From NCBI RefSeq assembly GCF_003012795.1, contig NZ_PXYH01000001.1, forward strand, positions 62,001 to 126,000: DNA of 64,000 bases, read 5' to 3'. Below are positions 35,338 to 43,776 of the stretch, piece by piece; position 1 is the stretch's first letter, and each line of letters opens with the position of its first letter. Under the pieces are notes generated by a model. It saw only the letters and a program-made list of their open reading frames with translations, was not told where the DNA came from and ran no database searches. The DNA is from Zobellella taiwanensis (GTDB taxonomy: Bacteria > Pseudomonadota > Gammaproteobacteria > Enterobacterales > Aeromonadaceae). The translations under genes were made by a program, and so were the position numbers.

Positions 35338-35676
35338 ATGAAACTGATCCGCGACTTTATTATCCTCCTGGCCTGCCTGCTGGCCGGCAAGGGCATCGCC
35401 GCCCTGCTGCCCTTCGCCTTTCCCGGCAGCATCATCGGCCTGTTGCTGTTGTTCCTGCTGCTGAATTTCCAGCTCATCCCATTGCCCTGGGTACACGACG
35501 GCGGCCTGCTGATCCTGCGCCACATGGCACTGCTGTTCATTCCCGTCGCCGCCGGCCTGCTCGGCTACGTGGACGTGCTGAGCCAAGGGCTGGGCCTGAT
35601 CATCGGGGCCGCCTTCAGCGGCCTGGTGCTGATCCTGCTGGTGGTCGGCCGGCTCTACCAGAGGATGCAACCATGA
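35338..35676 (+). CDS. CidA/LrgA family membrane protein
   Basis: A 112-residue holin-like inner-membrane protein with four helices; AFPGSIIGLLLLFLLL at about 26-41 and HMALLFIPVAAGLLGY at about 62-77 are family signatures. It corresponds to YohJ of E. coli, next to yohK and cdd. Such pairs affect murein hydrolase activity or carry small carboxylates. It overlaps the LrgB start by four bases (ATGA). Confidence 0.92.
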   Translation: MKLIRDFIILLACLLAGKGIAALLPFAFPGSIIGLLLLFLLLNFQLIPLPWVHDGGLLILRHMALLFIPVAAGLLGYVDVLSQGLGLIIGAAFSGLVLILLVVGRLYQRMQP

Positions 35677-36362
35677 TATTCTGGCTCGCCATCCCGCTCA
35701 CCGTCCTGCTGTACCTGCTGGTGAAAAAGCTGGCCCGGCGGCTGAAAAGCCCGCTGGTCAACCCCATACTGTTGCCGGCGCTGATGATCATCGCCCTGCT
35801 GCTGCTTACCGGCCAGGATCCGGCCGACTACCAGGCCGGCATGCGCCCGCTCAGCCTGCTGCTGGAGCTGGCGGTCGTCGCCTTTGCCCTGCCCCTGTAC
35901 CAGCAGGCGGCCAAAATCCGCCGCCAACTGCTGCCCATCATGCTGTGCTGCAGCCTGTCGGTGCTGATTTCGGTGGGCACCACCCTGCTCATCGGCGGCC
36001 TGGTCCATGCCAGCCCCGAGCTGCTCGCCTCCATCGCCACCAAATCCATCACCACCCCGCTGGCCATGAGCGTCAGCGAGGCCATGGGCGGTATTCCGGC
36101 CATTGCCGCCGGCCTGGTGATCATCGTCGGCATGATGGGCGCCATCGCCGGCTTTCCGCTGATGCGCCTGGCCGGCATCCACCATCCCGAGGCCCAGGGG
36201 CTGGCGATGGGGGCCGGGGCCCATGCCATCGGCACCGGTGCCGCCGCCGAAGTGGGCAACACCCAGGGGGCCTTCGCTTCCCTGGCCATGGTGGTGTGCG
36301 GAATCGTCACCGCCATCCTGGCCCCGCCGCTGTTCCATCTGTATCTTTGGCTCATGCACTGA
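35673..36362 (+). CDS. LrgB family membrane protein
   Basis: A 229-residue protein with about six helices. NPILLPALMIIALLLLTG, then SIATKSITTPLAMSVSEAMGG at about 111-131 and GAHAIGTGAAAEVG at about 185-198 are strong LrgB/YohK signatures. The start ATG overlaps the lrgA stop, showing translational coupling. Cdd follows after 11 bases, an order shared with E. coli yohJ-yohK-cdd. Confidence 0.93.
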   Translation: MIFWLAIPLTVLLYLLVKKLARRLKSPLVNPILLPALMIIALLLLTGQDPADYQAGMRPLSLLLELAVVAFALPLYQQAAKIRRQLLPIMLCCSLSVLISVGTTLLIGGLVHASPELLASIATKSITTPLAMSVSEAMGGIPAIAAGLVIIVGMMGAIAGFPLMRLAGIHHPEAQGLAMGAGAHAIGTGAAAEVGNTQGAFASLAMVVCGIVTAILAPPLFHLYLWLMH

Positions 36363-36373
36363 CAGGAGGCACC

Positions 36374-37210
36374 ATGCCCCAGACCCTGGAAAACGCACTG
36401 CACCAACTGCAACTGAGCCGGGCCTGCCGTTTCAGCCCGGCCCAGCTTGCCGAACTGTCCCGCCATTGCGGGCTGGCCGGCGACGCCCTGGCACTCGCCC
36501 TGCTGGAGCAGGCCCGCCGCCTGGCCCGGGTGCCGGTCTCCGACTTTCGGGTCGGCGCCCTGGCCGTGGCCGGTTCGGGCCACTGGTATCTGGGCGCCAA
36601 CCTGGAGTTCGCCGGCCTGCCCCTCAACCATTCCCTGCACGCCGAGCAGTCCGCCATCGGCCATGCCGCCCTGTGCGGCGAAACCCTCATTGCCCGGGTC
36701 GTGGTCACCGCCAGCCCCTGTGGCCATTGCCGTCAGTTCATGCACGAGCTGAACCAGCCGGAACTGACCATAGTCCTGCCCGAACGCAGCCAGCGGCTGG
36801 AGGAGCTGCTGCCCAACGCCTTTGGCCCGCGCGATTTGGGCATGAGCGAAGGCATGCTTACCCCGGCCCCGGCCGGGCTCGACTGCGACAGCCAGGATCC
36901 CCTGGTGCGGGCGGCGCTGGCCGAGGCCAACGCCAGCTATGCTCCCTACAGCCACAACCGGGCCGGGGTGGCGCTGCTGCTCAACGACGGCCGCGTCTGC
37001 CGGGGCCGCTACCTGGAAAACGCCGCCTTCAATCCCAGCCTGAGCCCGATGCAACTGGCCCTCAGCCAGCTATTGCTGCAGGGGGCGACGCCGGCGGACA
37101 TTTGCCGGGCGGTGATGGTGGAGTCGGCGGCCGGCATCAGCCAGCATGCCACCGCCGCCCAAACCCTGGCCAGCCTGAGCCCGGTGCCCCTCTACAGCCT
37201 GGTTATCTAG
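36374..37210 (+). CDS. cdd: cytidine deaminase
   Basis: Converts cytidine and deoxycytidine to uridines. 278 residues of the long, two-domain enterobacterial type. The zinc site is HAEQSAIGHAAL at about 95-106 (His, Glu) and PCGHCRQF at about 119-126 (two Cys). The C-terminal domain YAPYSHNRAGVALLLNDG is a non-catalytic copy. AGGAGG lies five bases before the ATG. Last gene of the lrgAB-cdd operon. Confidence 0.95.
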   Translation: MPQTLENALHQLQLSRACRFSPAQLAELSRHCGLAGDALALALLEQARRLARVPVSDFRVGALAVAGSGHWYLGANLEFAGLPLNHSLHAEQSAIGHAALCGETLIARVVVTASPCGHCRQFMHELNQPELTIVLPERSQRLEELLPNAFGPRDLGMSEGMLTPAPAGLDCDSQDPLVRAALAEANASYAPYSHNRAGVALLLNDGRVCRGRYLENAAFNPSLSPMQLALSQLLLQGATPADICRAVMVESAAGISQHATAAQTLASLSPVPLYSLVI

Positions 37211-37352
37211 GGAGCGGGCCGTAGGGGCTCAGGCACGGCTCCTGGGCAGGCGGCCGCGCCTGCGACCTTTGGCTAATGGCCGGGCCACGGCGAGCCCGGC
37301 TAGAATTGCAACATCATGGCAACAAAGTGGCCGCTGGCCCTCAAGGAAGCAC

Positions 37353-37589
37353 ATGCACTGGTTGAAACTCGTTGAAATCCTGCTGCTGCTGGCGGGGATT
37401 GTCCTGGTGGCAGTGGGCGTACTGGCCTATGGCCGGCGCCGCAAGGACTGGCTGGCCCTGCCCAGGATCCTGTTTAACCGGGCCCGGGATCTGACCCTGA
37501 AGGAATACCAGTGGCTGCGCTTTGGCGGCATACTGCTGTTCGCCGGCGTGGTGGTGCGTATCCTCAACCTGACCTTTTATCCCGCCTGA
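37353..37589 (+). CDS. small two-helix membrane protein
   Basis: A 78-residue protein: a first helix at about 6-26 (EILLLLAGIVLVAVGVLAYG), a basic cytoplasmic loop (RRRKDW, RARDLTLKEYQWLR) and a second helix at about 57-73. AAGGAAG lies seven bases before the ATG at 37353. No family is recognised. The stop codon lies inside the start of a REP array. Confidence 0.6.
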   Translation: MHWLKLVEILLLLAGIVLVAVGVLAYGRRRKDWLALPRILFNRARDLTLKEYQWLRFGGILLFAGVVVRILNLTFYPA

Positions 37590-37688
37590 CACAAAATGGG
37601 GTCGGAGTCATTTTCGCATTTTGCTAAATGACACAAAATGGGGTCGGAGTCATTTTCGCACTTTGCTAAATTGACTCCGACCCCTTTT
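37587..37688. repeat. REP cluster: two direct copies plus inverted arm
   Basis: A 42-base unit beginning TGACACAAAATGGGGTCGGA (37587-37628) is followed at once by a second copy with one difference (37629-37670), then the inverted arm TTGACTCCGACCCCTTTTT. The end overlaps the recR stop codon. Confidence 0.92.
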
Positions 37689-38293
37689 TAGTCGGCGAAG
37701 GCCTTGCGGCCCATCAGGGAGTGGCTGAGGGTATTGCCGTCAACCAGCTCCAGCTCGCCGCCGATGGGCACCCCGTGGGCGATGCGGCTGACCCGGATGC
37801 CGTGTTGGCGGGCAATATCGGCAATAAAGTAGGCGGTGGCTTCTCCTTCCACCGTGGGATTGGTGGCCAGGATCAGCTCTTCGAAGGGCTCGGCCGCCAG
37901 CCAGTCGGCCAGCCGGTCCAACCCCAGCTCTTCCGGCCCCACCCCGTCCAGGGGCGACAAATGCCCCATCAGCACGAAATAGCGGCCCTGGAACTGGCCC
38001 GTTTGCTCTATGGCCACCACATCGGCCGGACTTTCCACCACACACAGCTGGCCGCTGGCCGCGCGTTTGGCGCTGGCGCACAGGGGGCAGATGTCTTCCT
38101 CGGTAAAGGTCCGGCACTGGCGGCAGTGACCGATGCGATCCAAAGACTGCTCCAGCACATGGGCCAGTTTGCGTCCGCCGGCGCGCTGGCGCTCCAGCAG
38201 GGCAAAGGCCATCCGCTGGGCCGACTTGGGCCCCACCCCGGGCAATATTTGCAGGCTTTTGATTAACTCATCCAGTAAGGGACTGAAACGCAT
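37688..38293 (-). CDS. recR: recombination protein RecR
   Basis: Acts with RecF and RecO in loading RecA at gaps. 201 residues. The helix-hairpin-helix [17 protein letters not shown] is at about 14-30, the zinc finger CRQC...CPLC at about 57-72 and a TOPRIM domain from [15 protein letters not shown] at about 84. From ATG 38293 it matches RecR length. The stop TAA is formed by the A-tract of the REP element. It is downstream of ybaB and dnaX, the classical order. Confidence 0.96.
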   Translation of the reverse strand: MRFSPLLDELIKSLQILPGVGPKSAQRMAFALLERQRAGGRKLAHVLEQSLDRIGHCRQCRTFTEEDICPLCASAKRAASGQLCVVESPADVVAIEQTGQFQGRYFVLMGHLSPLDGVGPEELGLDRLADWLAAEPFEELILATNPTVEGEATAYFIADIARQHGIRVSRIAHGVPIGGELELVDGNTLSHSLMGRKAFAD

Positions 38294-38407
38294 GAAGAAC
38301 TCTTTGGAAGCTGGAAGCGGGAAGCTGGAGCTGGGAAGTTCTGACCCCCATGTGACTCCCGGAGAAACAGGGGCCGGGTAAACCCCTGTCTGGAAAAGCA
38401 AAAAGGC

Positions 38408-38737
38408 TTAAAACGGCATCTTGAAGCCCGGGGGTAATTGCATGCCGCCGGTCAGTTCGCCCATGCGGGCCTTGTTCTGCTCTTCGATACGGCGTACGGC
38501 GTCGTTAACGGCGGCGGCCAGCAGATCCTCGAGCAGTTCCTTGTCGTCCTGCAGCAGGCTGTCGTCAAGCTCTACCCGGCGTACCGCGTGGCTGCCGGTC
38601 ATGGTGACCTTCACCAGGCCGGCACCGGCCTCACCCACCACTTCCATCTGGGCCAGCTCTTCCTGCAGCTTCTGCATTTTTTCCTGCATCTGCTGGGCCT
38701 GTTTCATGATATTGCCAAGTCCACCTTTACCAAACAT
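38408..38737 (-). CDS. ybaB: YbaB/EbfC nucleoid-associated protein
   Basis: A 109-residue DNA-binding protein: [33 protein letters not shown] at about 5-37, then [21 protein letters not shown]. The length is the same as E. coli YbaB. It lies between dnaX (six bases) and recR. An ACAGGGG...CCCCTGT hairpin at 38369-38391 lies downstream before recR. Confidence 0.95.
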   Translation of the reverse strand: MFGKGGLGNIMKQAQQMQEKMQKLQEELAQMEVVGEAGAGLVKVTMTGSHAVRRVELDDSLLQDDKELLEDLLAAAVNDAVRRIEEQNKARMGELTGGMQLPPGFKMPF

Positions 38738-38743
38738 AGGTTG

Positions 38744-41077
38744 TCACTCTTTTTGATGGGTTAATACAGTCGGCGCCTGTTGCGCCATCGGCTCTATGCT
38801 GTCGATATCAAGCTCGGCGGCAAAGCGCGAGATAAAAAATTGTACCGCATCATCGGCCTCGATTTCATCCCTGGCCTGTGCCCTGGCCGCCTGATACAAC
38901 AGCTGTTCAATTTCAAAGGGGGTTTGCCCGCGCTCGCCCAGCGCCACCTCAAGCTGCACCGGCTGTTCCAGGTGGGCCGCCATCGCCGCCTCCAGCTCCT
39001 GGCGGGTCTTGTCGTTCAGCAGGTGGCGATGATCGCTCTTAAGCCACAGCCGCCAGCAGGTTCCGTCCCGCTCCAGGCTGCTGTGCATGGCCAGCTGGCG
39101 CAGCAGGCCGCCCAGGGGCAGCTCGGCCACCAGCCGGGCCCAGGGATCTTCGGCCCGGGGCAACAGCTCGGCCGGGCGCAAGAGCGCCGGGCCGTCCGGT
39201 GCCGCCTGCCGTTCGGCCGGGAACGAAGGACTTTGCGCCACTGGCTCGGCCGGTGTCCGGGTCACTGGCGCGGCCTGCCGCCGTGCCGGCACGGCGGCGG
39301 GGGCAGCCCTGGCGGCGGGCGGCGGCTCCGGCTGCCAGGGCGGGCTGTCGTCGTCCCAGGGCAGATCGTCATAGGCATCCAGGGGCGGCAAGTCGTCATT
39401 GCCGACGGCCGGCGGCCGCGGTACCGCGCCGGCAGGACCCGCCGGCGCCCCGGCGCTCGAACTCGAAGAGGTTGTCCGCGGCGCGGCCGGCTCGGGCCTG
39501 GCCCGCGCCACCGGCTCCCGCGTGGAAGCGGGAGCCGCCTTGCCCTGCTCCTGGCCCAGCAGCCGGTTGCGGGTTTGCAGCAGCCGGCGGATGCGCGCGG
39601 CCTGCTCGGCGGCCTCGTCCACCACGGGCTCACTCCCGGTATCGGGCGACATCTCCGTAAGAGGCGGCTCGGACTCCGGCTCGACCGGCCCTGCCCTGTG
39701 CGCCGGCATGGGTGCGGCCACCGGCTCGGGTTCTCTCGCCGGGCCGGGCACCACTACCGCCTCGGGCTCTGCCGCCGGGCCGGGCATCACTACCGCCTCG
39801 GGCTCTGCCGCCGGGCCGGGCACCGCCACAACCTCGGGCTTTGCCGGCACCGGCTCCGCCATGGGAGCCGCTTGCCCGGCGGCGCCCATGCGTGCCGCCT
39901 CCTGCAGGATCTCCGCCTGCTCCAGGGCCAGCCGCGCGGACATAGTGTCGTCTTCGGCGGCCGGCTCAGGCTTTTTTGGCGCGGCCATCTCCTTTGTTGC
40001 CGTTCCGGGGGCAAAGGCCAATGCGCGCAGCAGGGTCATTTCCAGCGCCGAACGGCCGTCCGGCGCATAGGGCAAGTCCTTACGCCCCTGCAGGCAAATC
40101 TGGTAATAAAGCTGGATTTGCTCCGCCGGCACCAGCGGCGCCAGCCGGTTCAGCTCGTTCGCATAGGGCAGGTCACGCGCCGGCACCACCTGAGCCAACG
40201 CCAAATGGTGCCAAAACCCGATCAGCTCCCGGTGCACCTGGTCATAATCCGGCCCCAGGCTCGCCAGCTCGGCCACCCTGGCCATCAGGGCGGCGCCGTC
40301 ACCGGCCAGCATCGCCTCCACCAGCGCCAGCAGCTGGCGGCAGTTGAGGTTGCCGAGCATCGACTCCACCTGGGCCAGGCGCAGGGCACCGTTGCCGAAG
40401 GCCAGCGCCTGGTCGGTCAGGCTGAGCGCATCCCGCAGGCTGCCGTCCGCCGCCCGGGCCAGGGCCGCGGTGGCCTCGGGTTCGAACGCCAGTTGCTCCC
40501 GCTCCAGGATATGGCGCAGCTGGCCGTCAATCTGGCGCGGGTCCAGGCTTTTGAGATGAAACTGCAGGCAGCGCGACAAAATGGTGATCGGCAGCTTTTG
40601 CGGATCCGTGGTAGCCAGCAAAAACTTCACATGGGGCGGCGGCTCTTCCAGGGTTTTGAGCAGGGCATTAAAGCTGTGCCGCGAGAGCATGTGCACTTCG
40701 TCAATCAGATACACCTTGAACCGGCCCCGGGCGGGCTGGTACTGGACGTTGTCGAGCAACTCCCGGGTATCCTCCACCTTGGTGCGGCTGGCGGCGTCGA
40801 TTTCCAGCAGGTCGACAAAACGCCCCTGTTCGATTTCGAGGCAACTGCCGCACTGGCCGCAGGGCTCGGCGGTGATCCCGCCGTCGCAGTTGAGCGCCTT
40901 GGCCAGCAGCCGGGCAATGGAGGTCTTGCCCACCCCGCGGGTGCCGCTGAACAAATAGGCATGGTGCAACCGTCCCTGGGTCAGGGCATTGACCAGGGCG
41001 GTCAGCACATGCTGCTGCCCCACCACTTCGCTGAAGCGGCGCGGCCGCCACTTGCGGGCAAGAACCTGGTAACTCAT
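38744..41077 (-). CDS. dnaX: DNA polymerase III subunits gamma/tau
   Basis: Clamp-loader ATPase. The 777-codon frame encodes tau. Walker A is SGTRGVGKTS at about 44-53, four zinc cysteines lie at about 64-79 (CDGGITAEPCGQCGSC), DEVHM in YLIDEVHMLSRH and the SRC arginine-finger region TILSRCLQFHLK. A Pro/Ala-rich linker at about 370-640 includes three 12-residue repeats. Codons 367-369 lie on an A AAA AAG slippery heptamer that, with -1 slipping, gives a TGA two codons later, so a gamma form of 370 residues is expected. Confidence 0.96.
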   Translation of the reverse strand: MSYQVLARKWRPRRFSEVVGQQHVLTALVNALTQGRLHHAYLFSGTRGVGKTSIARLLAKALNCDGGITAEPCGQCGSCLEIEQGRFVDLLEIDAASRTKVEDTRELLDNVQYQPARGRFKVYLIDEVHMLSRHSFNALLKTLEEPPPHVKFLLATTDPQKLPITILSRCLQFHLKSLDPRQIDGQLRHILEREQLAFEPEATAALARAADGSLRDALSLTDQALAFGNGALRLAQVESMLGNLNCRQLLALVEAMLAGDGAALMARVAELASLGPDYDQVHRELIGFWHHLALAQVVPARDLPYANELNRLAPLVPAEQIQLYYQICLQGRKDLPYAPDGRSALEMTLLRALAFAPGTATKEMAAPKKPEPAAEDDTMSARLALEQAEILQEAARMGAAGQAAPMAEPVPAKPEVVAVPGPAAEPEAVVMPGPAAEPEAVVVPGPAREPEPVAAPMPAHRAGPVEPESEPPLTEMSPDTGSEPVVDEAAEQAARIRRLLQTRNRLLGQEQGKAAPASTREPVARARPEPAAPRTTSSSSSAGAPAGPAGAVPRPPAVGNDDLPPLDAYDDLPWDDDSPPWQPEPPPAARAAPAAVPARRQAAPVTRTPAEPVAQSPSFPAERQAAPDGPALLRPAELLPRAEDPWARLVAELPLGGLLRQLAMHSSLERDGTCWRLWLKSDHRHLLNDKTRQELEAAMAAHLEQPVQLEVALGERGQTPFEIEQLLYQAARAQARDEIEADDAVQFFISRFAAELDIDSIEPMAQQAPTVLTHQKE
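39732..39839 (-). repeat. three 36-base in-frame repeats in dnaX
   Basis: Near-identical 36-base units encode 12-residue repeats of the form GPAAEPEAVVMP in the tau linker. Copy 3 is more diverged. Confidence 0.85.
39966..39993 (-). promoter_or_regulatory. programmed -1 ribosomal frameshift signal in dnaX
   Basis: A AAA AAG (39971-39977) is in the same phase as the E. coli dnaX slip site. AGGAG (39989-39993) lies 11 bases upstream, where E. coli has a stimulatory SD-like AGGGAG at 10. After a -1 shift the ribosome reads GCC then TGA (39966-39968). Confidence 0.88.
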
Positions 41078-41081
41078 GGCA

Positions 41082-41627
41082 TCAATGGCCGTCGAACTCG
41101 ACCAGGCTGGTCACCTTGACCCCCAGCCGGCTCAGCTTCTGGGCGCCGCCCAGGGCCGGCAGGGAGATCACGAAGGCGGCGTCCTGCACCTCGCCGCCGC
41201 AGCGGCGCACCAGCTTGACCGCCGCCTCCACGGTGCCGCCGGTGGCCAGCAGATCGTCGATGATCAGCACCTTCTCGCCCGGGGCAATGGCGTCCACGTG
41301 GATCTGCAGCCGGTCCTGGCCGTATTCCAGATCGTAGGGCACCTCTATCACTTCCCGGGGCAGCTTGCCCGGCTTGCGCGCCGGCACAAACCCCACGCCC
41401 AGCGCCGCCGCCACCGGGGCGCCAAAAATAAAACCCCGGGCTTCGGTGCCCAGCACCTTGCTGATGCCCGAATGCCGGTACAGCTCCACCAGGGTGTCTA
41501 TGGTCAGGCGAAAGGCCTCGGCATTTTCCACCAGGCTGGTGATGTCGCGAAACAAAATGCCCGGCTTGGGATAATCGGGAATGGTGACGATGCTGTCGGC
41601 AATCAGCTTGAGGGTTTGTTGTTTCAT
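41082..41627 (-). CDS. apt: adenine phosphoribosyltransferase
   Basis: Salvages adenine to AMP using PRPP. 181 residues: [15 protein letters not shown] at about 16-30, [16 protein letters not shown] at about 58-73 and the PRPP loop [17 protein letters not shown] at about 122-138. The ATG at 41627 begins the family N-terminus (MKQQTLKLI). dnaX starts only four bases after its stop, the usual apt-dnaX-ybaB-recR order. Confidence 0.96.
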   Translation of the reverse strand: MKQQTLKLIADSIVTIPDYPKPGILFRDITSLVENAEAFRLTIDTLVELYRHSGISKVLGTEARGFIFGAPVAAALGVGFVPARKPGKLPREVIEVPYDLEYGQDRLQIHVDAIAPGEKVLIIDDLLATGGTVEAAVKLVRRCGGEVQDAAFVISLPALGGAQKLSRLGVKVTSLVEFDGH

Positions 41628-41713
41628 TGAATAAGGCAGCCTCGTTGGGCCCGGCGCAGGCACGGGCATGGCGGACAATCCGATGGATTCGATAAGCGAA
41701 ATTGGTCGCTAGC

Positions 41714-42106
41714 TTAGGGCCTCGTCTGTTTCATTGCAACCGCCGCCCCCTCGGGCACCAGCGGCAGGCGCAAAAACCAGACCACCAATGCCAAAAATGT
41801 GAGCAATAACAGGATTTTCACCCACCACAGCGGCACCACATAGATGGAAAAGGCAAAACTCGCGGCCATCAGCCACAGGGCCCGGCGGCGTACGGGGGCG
41901 CGCAGGCCGCGGTGGGTTTGCCAGTCGTGGATCATGCCGCCAAACCAGGGATGGCCGAGCAGCCAGGCATGCACCCGGGGCGACGACTTGCCGAACAAAA
42001 AAGCCGACAGCAGCACAAAGGGCGTGGTCGGCAGCACCGGCAAAAAGGCGCCCAGCACCCCAAGCCCCAGGGACAGGCCGCCAAGCAGGGCAAACAGAAT
42101 GCGCAT
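41714..42106 (-). CDS. ybaN: YbaN family membrane protein (DUF454)
   Basis: A 130-residue protein with three or four helices. LGVLGAFLPVLPTTPFVLLSAFLFGKSSPRVHAWLLGHPWFG at about 16-57 is the DUF454 signature, and DWQTHRGLRAPVRRRAL follows. AGGAGG precedes the ATG. In E. coli ybaN also neighbours apt. Function is unknown. Confidence 0.9.
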   Translation of the reverse strand: MRILFALLGGLSLGLGVLGAFLPVLPTTPFVLLSAFLFGKSSPRVHAWLLGHPWFGGMIHDWQTHRGLRAPVRRRALWLMAASFAFSIYVVPLWWVKILLLLTFLALVVWFLRLPLVPEGAAVAMKQTRP

Positions 42107-42226
42107 AGGCCCCTCCTTTTGTTGTTACCCCGAGCATAGCAAACAATGGCCCGCGCCAGAACCGCGGCGCGCTTCCCGCCGCCGGTCCAAGAAGGTACAC
42201 TGCCGGCTTTTGCACGACGGACTGCC

Positions 42227-43159
42227 ATGCGCCTGATCCTGGCCCCGATGGAAGGGGTGCTCGACCATCTGATGCGGGACCTGCTGACCCGCCTCAATCC
42301 TTTTGACCTCTGCGTGACCGAATTTGTGCGGGTGGTGGACATGCGCCTGCCGCCCCGGGTGTTTTACCGCCTGTGTCCCGAGCTGCACCAGGGCTGCCGA
42401 ACTCCGGCGGGCACCCCGGTGCGCATCCAGCTGCTGGGCCAGGACCCGGACTGGCTGGCGGAAAACGCCGCCCAGGCCTGCCGGCTCGGCGCCGGGGGCA
42501 TCGACCTCAACTTCGGCTGCCCGGCCAAAACCGTCAACAAACACCGGGGCGGCGCCGCCCTGCTGGGCGACAGCGAACAGCTTTACCGCATTGCCCGGGC
42601 GGTGCGCGCCGCCGTGCCCGCCGAATTGCCGGTCAGCGCCAAAATCCGCCTGGGCCAGGACGAGCGCGACAGCTACCTGCAAAACAGCCTGGCCCTGGCC
42701 GAGGGCGGCATTACCGAGCTGGCGGTACACGCCCGCAGCAAACGGGACGGCTACCGGCCCCCCGCCTACTGGTCGCTGGTGCGCGACATCCGCCGGGCAC
42801 TGACCATTCCCGTGGTGGTGAACGGCGAAATCTGGAACGCCGGCCAGGCCGCCCAGGCGCGCGAAGACAGCGGCTGCGCCGACCTCATGCTGGGCCGGGG
42901 CGCCCTGGCGCTGCCCAACCTCGGCGCCACCCTGGTGCGGGACGAAGCCCCCATGGCCTGGCCCCAGGTGGTGGCCCTGCTGCTGGCCTATTCCGACATG
43001 GAAATCGCCGGCGACAAGGGGCTGTATTACCCCAACCGCATCAAGCAATGGCTGAGCTACCTGCGGCTGCACTATGCCGAGGCCCAGGCGCTGTTTGCCC
43101 GCATCCGCACTCTGGGGCAAACCGCCGACATCCGCCGCCGGCTGGCGGAGCCCGCCTGA
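42227..43159 (+). CDS. dusC: tRNA-dihydrouridine(16) synthase
   Basis: FMN enzyme reducing uridine 16 in tRNA. 310 residues: LAPMEGVLDHLMRDLL at about 5-20, the catalytic Cys in NFGCPAKTVNKHRGGAALL at about 96-114, and VSAKIRLG and VHARSKRDGY downstream. The N-terminal VTEFVRV pattern and short size fit the DusC branch. The ATG at 42227 (MRLILAPMEG) is used rather than the GC-driven extension from 42146. Confidence 0.93.
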   Translation: MRLILAPMEGVLDHLMRDLLTRLNPFDLCVTEFVRVVDMRLPPRVFYRLCPELHQGCRTPAGTPVRIQLLGQDPDWLAENAAQACRLGAGGIDLNFGCPAKTVNKHRGGAALLGDSEQLYRIARAVRAAVPAELPVSAKIRLGQDERDSYLQNSLALAEGGITELAVHARSKRDGYRPPAYWSLVRDIRRALTIPVVVNGEIWNAGQAAQAREDSGCADLMLGRGALALPNLGATLVRDEAPMAWPQVVALLLAYSDMEIAGDKGLYYPNRIKQWLSYLRLHYAEAQALFARIRTLGQTADIRRRLAEPA

Positions 43160-43253
43160 CCGGGGCCGGATGGCCCGGCTTTGATTTACGTCATGTTGCT
43201 CCGGACGGGGCCCTTTTATACTGGGGGCCAAGATCCGCATTCTGGAAGAGACC

Positions 43254-43625
43254 ATGAACTCCATCAGCACCGACAGCGAGCTGGAACACCGACTGCAGCA
43301 AGAGGCAGAAAACCGGCGACAGGCGTTCTGGCATACCCTGCTGGCACTGGACGCCGCCATGGCCGCCGAGCTGTATCGGCTGCCCCCCGACGAATGGGCG
43401 GACTACGCCCCCCTGGCCGGCTGGCCGCAACTGCAACCCCTGCTCAAGCAACTGCGCCAGGTGGATGCCGCCCTGTGCCAGTGGCAACTGGGCCTGTATG
43501 GCCTGTGCAGCGACTGCGAGGCCGAGCTGACCCGGGCACAACTGCTGGCCGACCCCTGCCGCCAGCGCTGCGATCCCTGCGAGCAAAAATACCGCAAGGC
43601 CCAGCACGGCGCCTGGGAGCTGTAG
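43254..43625 (+). CDS. TraR/DksA-type zinc-finger protein
   Basis: A 123-residue protein. A helical N-terminal part leads to a C4 zinc finger, CSDCEAEL...CRQRCDPCEQKYRK at about 85-113, like DksA/TraR regulators that bind the RNA polymerase secondary channel. The acidic coiled-coil tip typical of DksA is not obvious. It is transcribed alone after dusC. Confidence 0.82.
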   Translation: MNSISTDSELEHRLQQEAENRRQAFWHTLLALDAAMAAELYRLPPDEWADYAPLAGWPQLQPLLKQLRQVDAALCQWQLGLYGLCSDCEAELTRAQLLADPCRQRCDPCEQKYRKAQHGAWEL

Positions 43626-43631
43626 CAAAAC

Positions 43632-43687
43632 GGGACTGGGGACTGGGGACTGGGGACTGGGGACTGGGGACTGGGGACTGGGGACTG
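43632..43687 (+). repeat. tandem repeat, GGGACTG x 8
   Basis: Eight perfect 7-base units in a row, just after the DksA-like gene's stop and before the porin terminator. A perfect array suggests copy-number variability between strains. Confidence 0.97.
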
Positions 43688-43720
43688 GCAGTATTAACGC
43701 GCATCGATAAGTTCAATAAT

Positions 43721-43749
43721 AAAAAAAGCCGGCTTGCGCCGGCTTTTTT
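43721..43749. terminator. bidirectional rho-independent terminator (porin / DksA-like)
   Basis: AAAAAAGCCGGC-TTGC-GCCGGCTTTTTT; T-tracts on both strands fit the two convergent genes. Confidence 0.95.
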
Positions 43750-43776
43750 GAACTTCTTAATTAAGCGAAAGCTATA

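Noticed and set aside
38780..41119. 779-codon plus-strand frame opposite dnaX
   Set aside because: Arg/Gln/Gly-rich shadow of the well-supported dnaX gene; no family features.
43632..43687. GGGACTG array as a CRISPR
   Set aside because: Units are seven bases with no spacers and no cas genes nearby.
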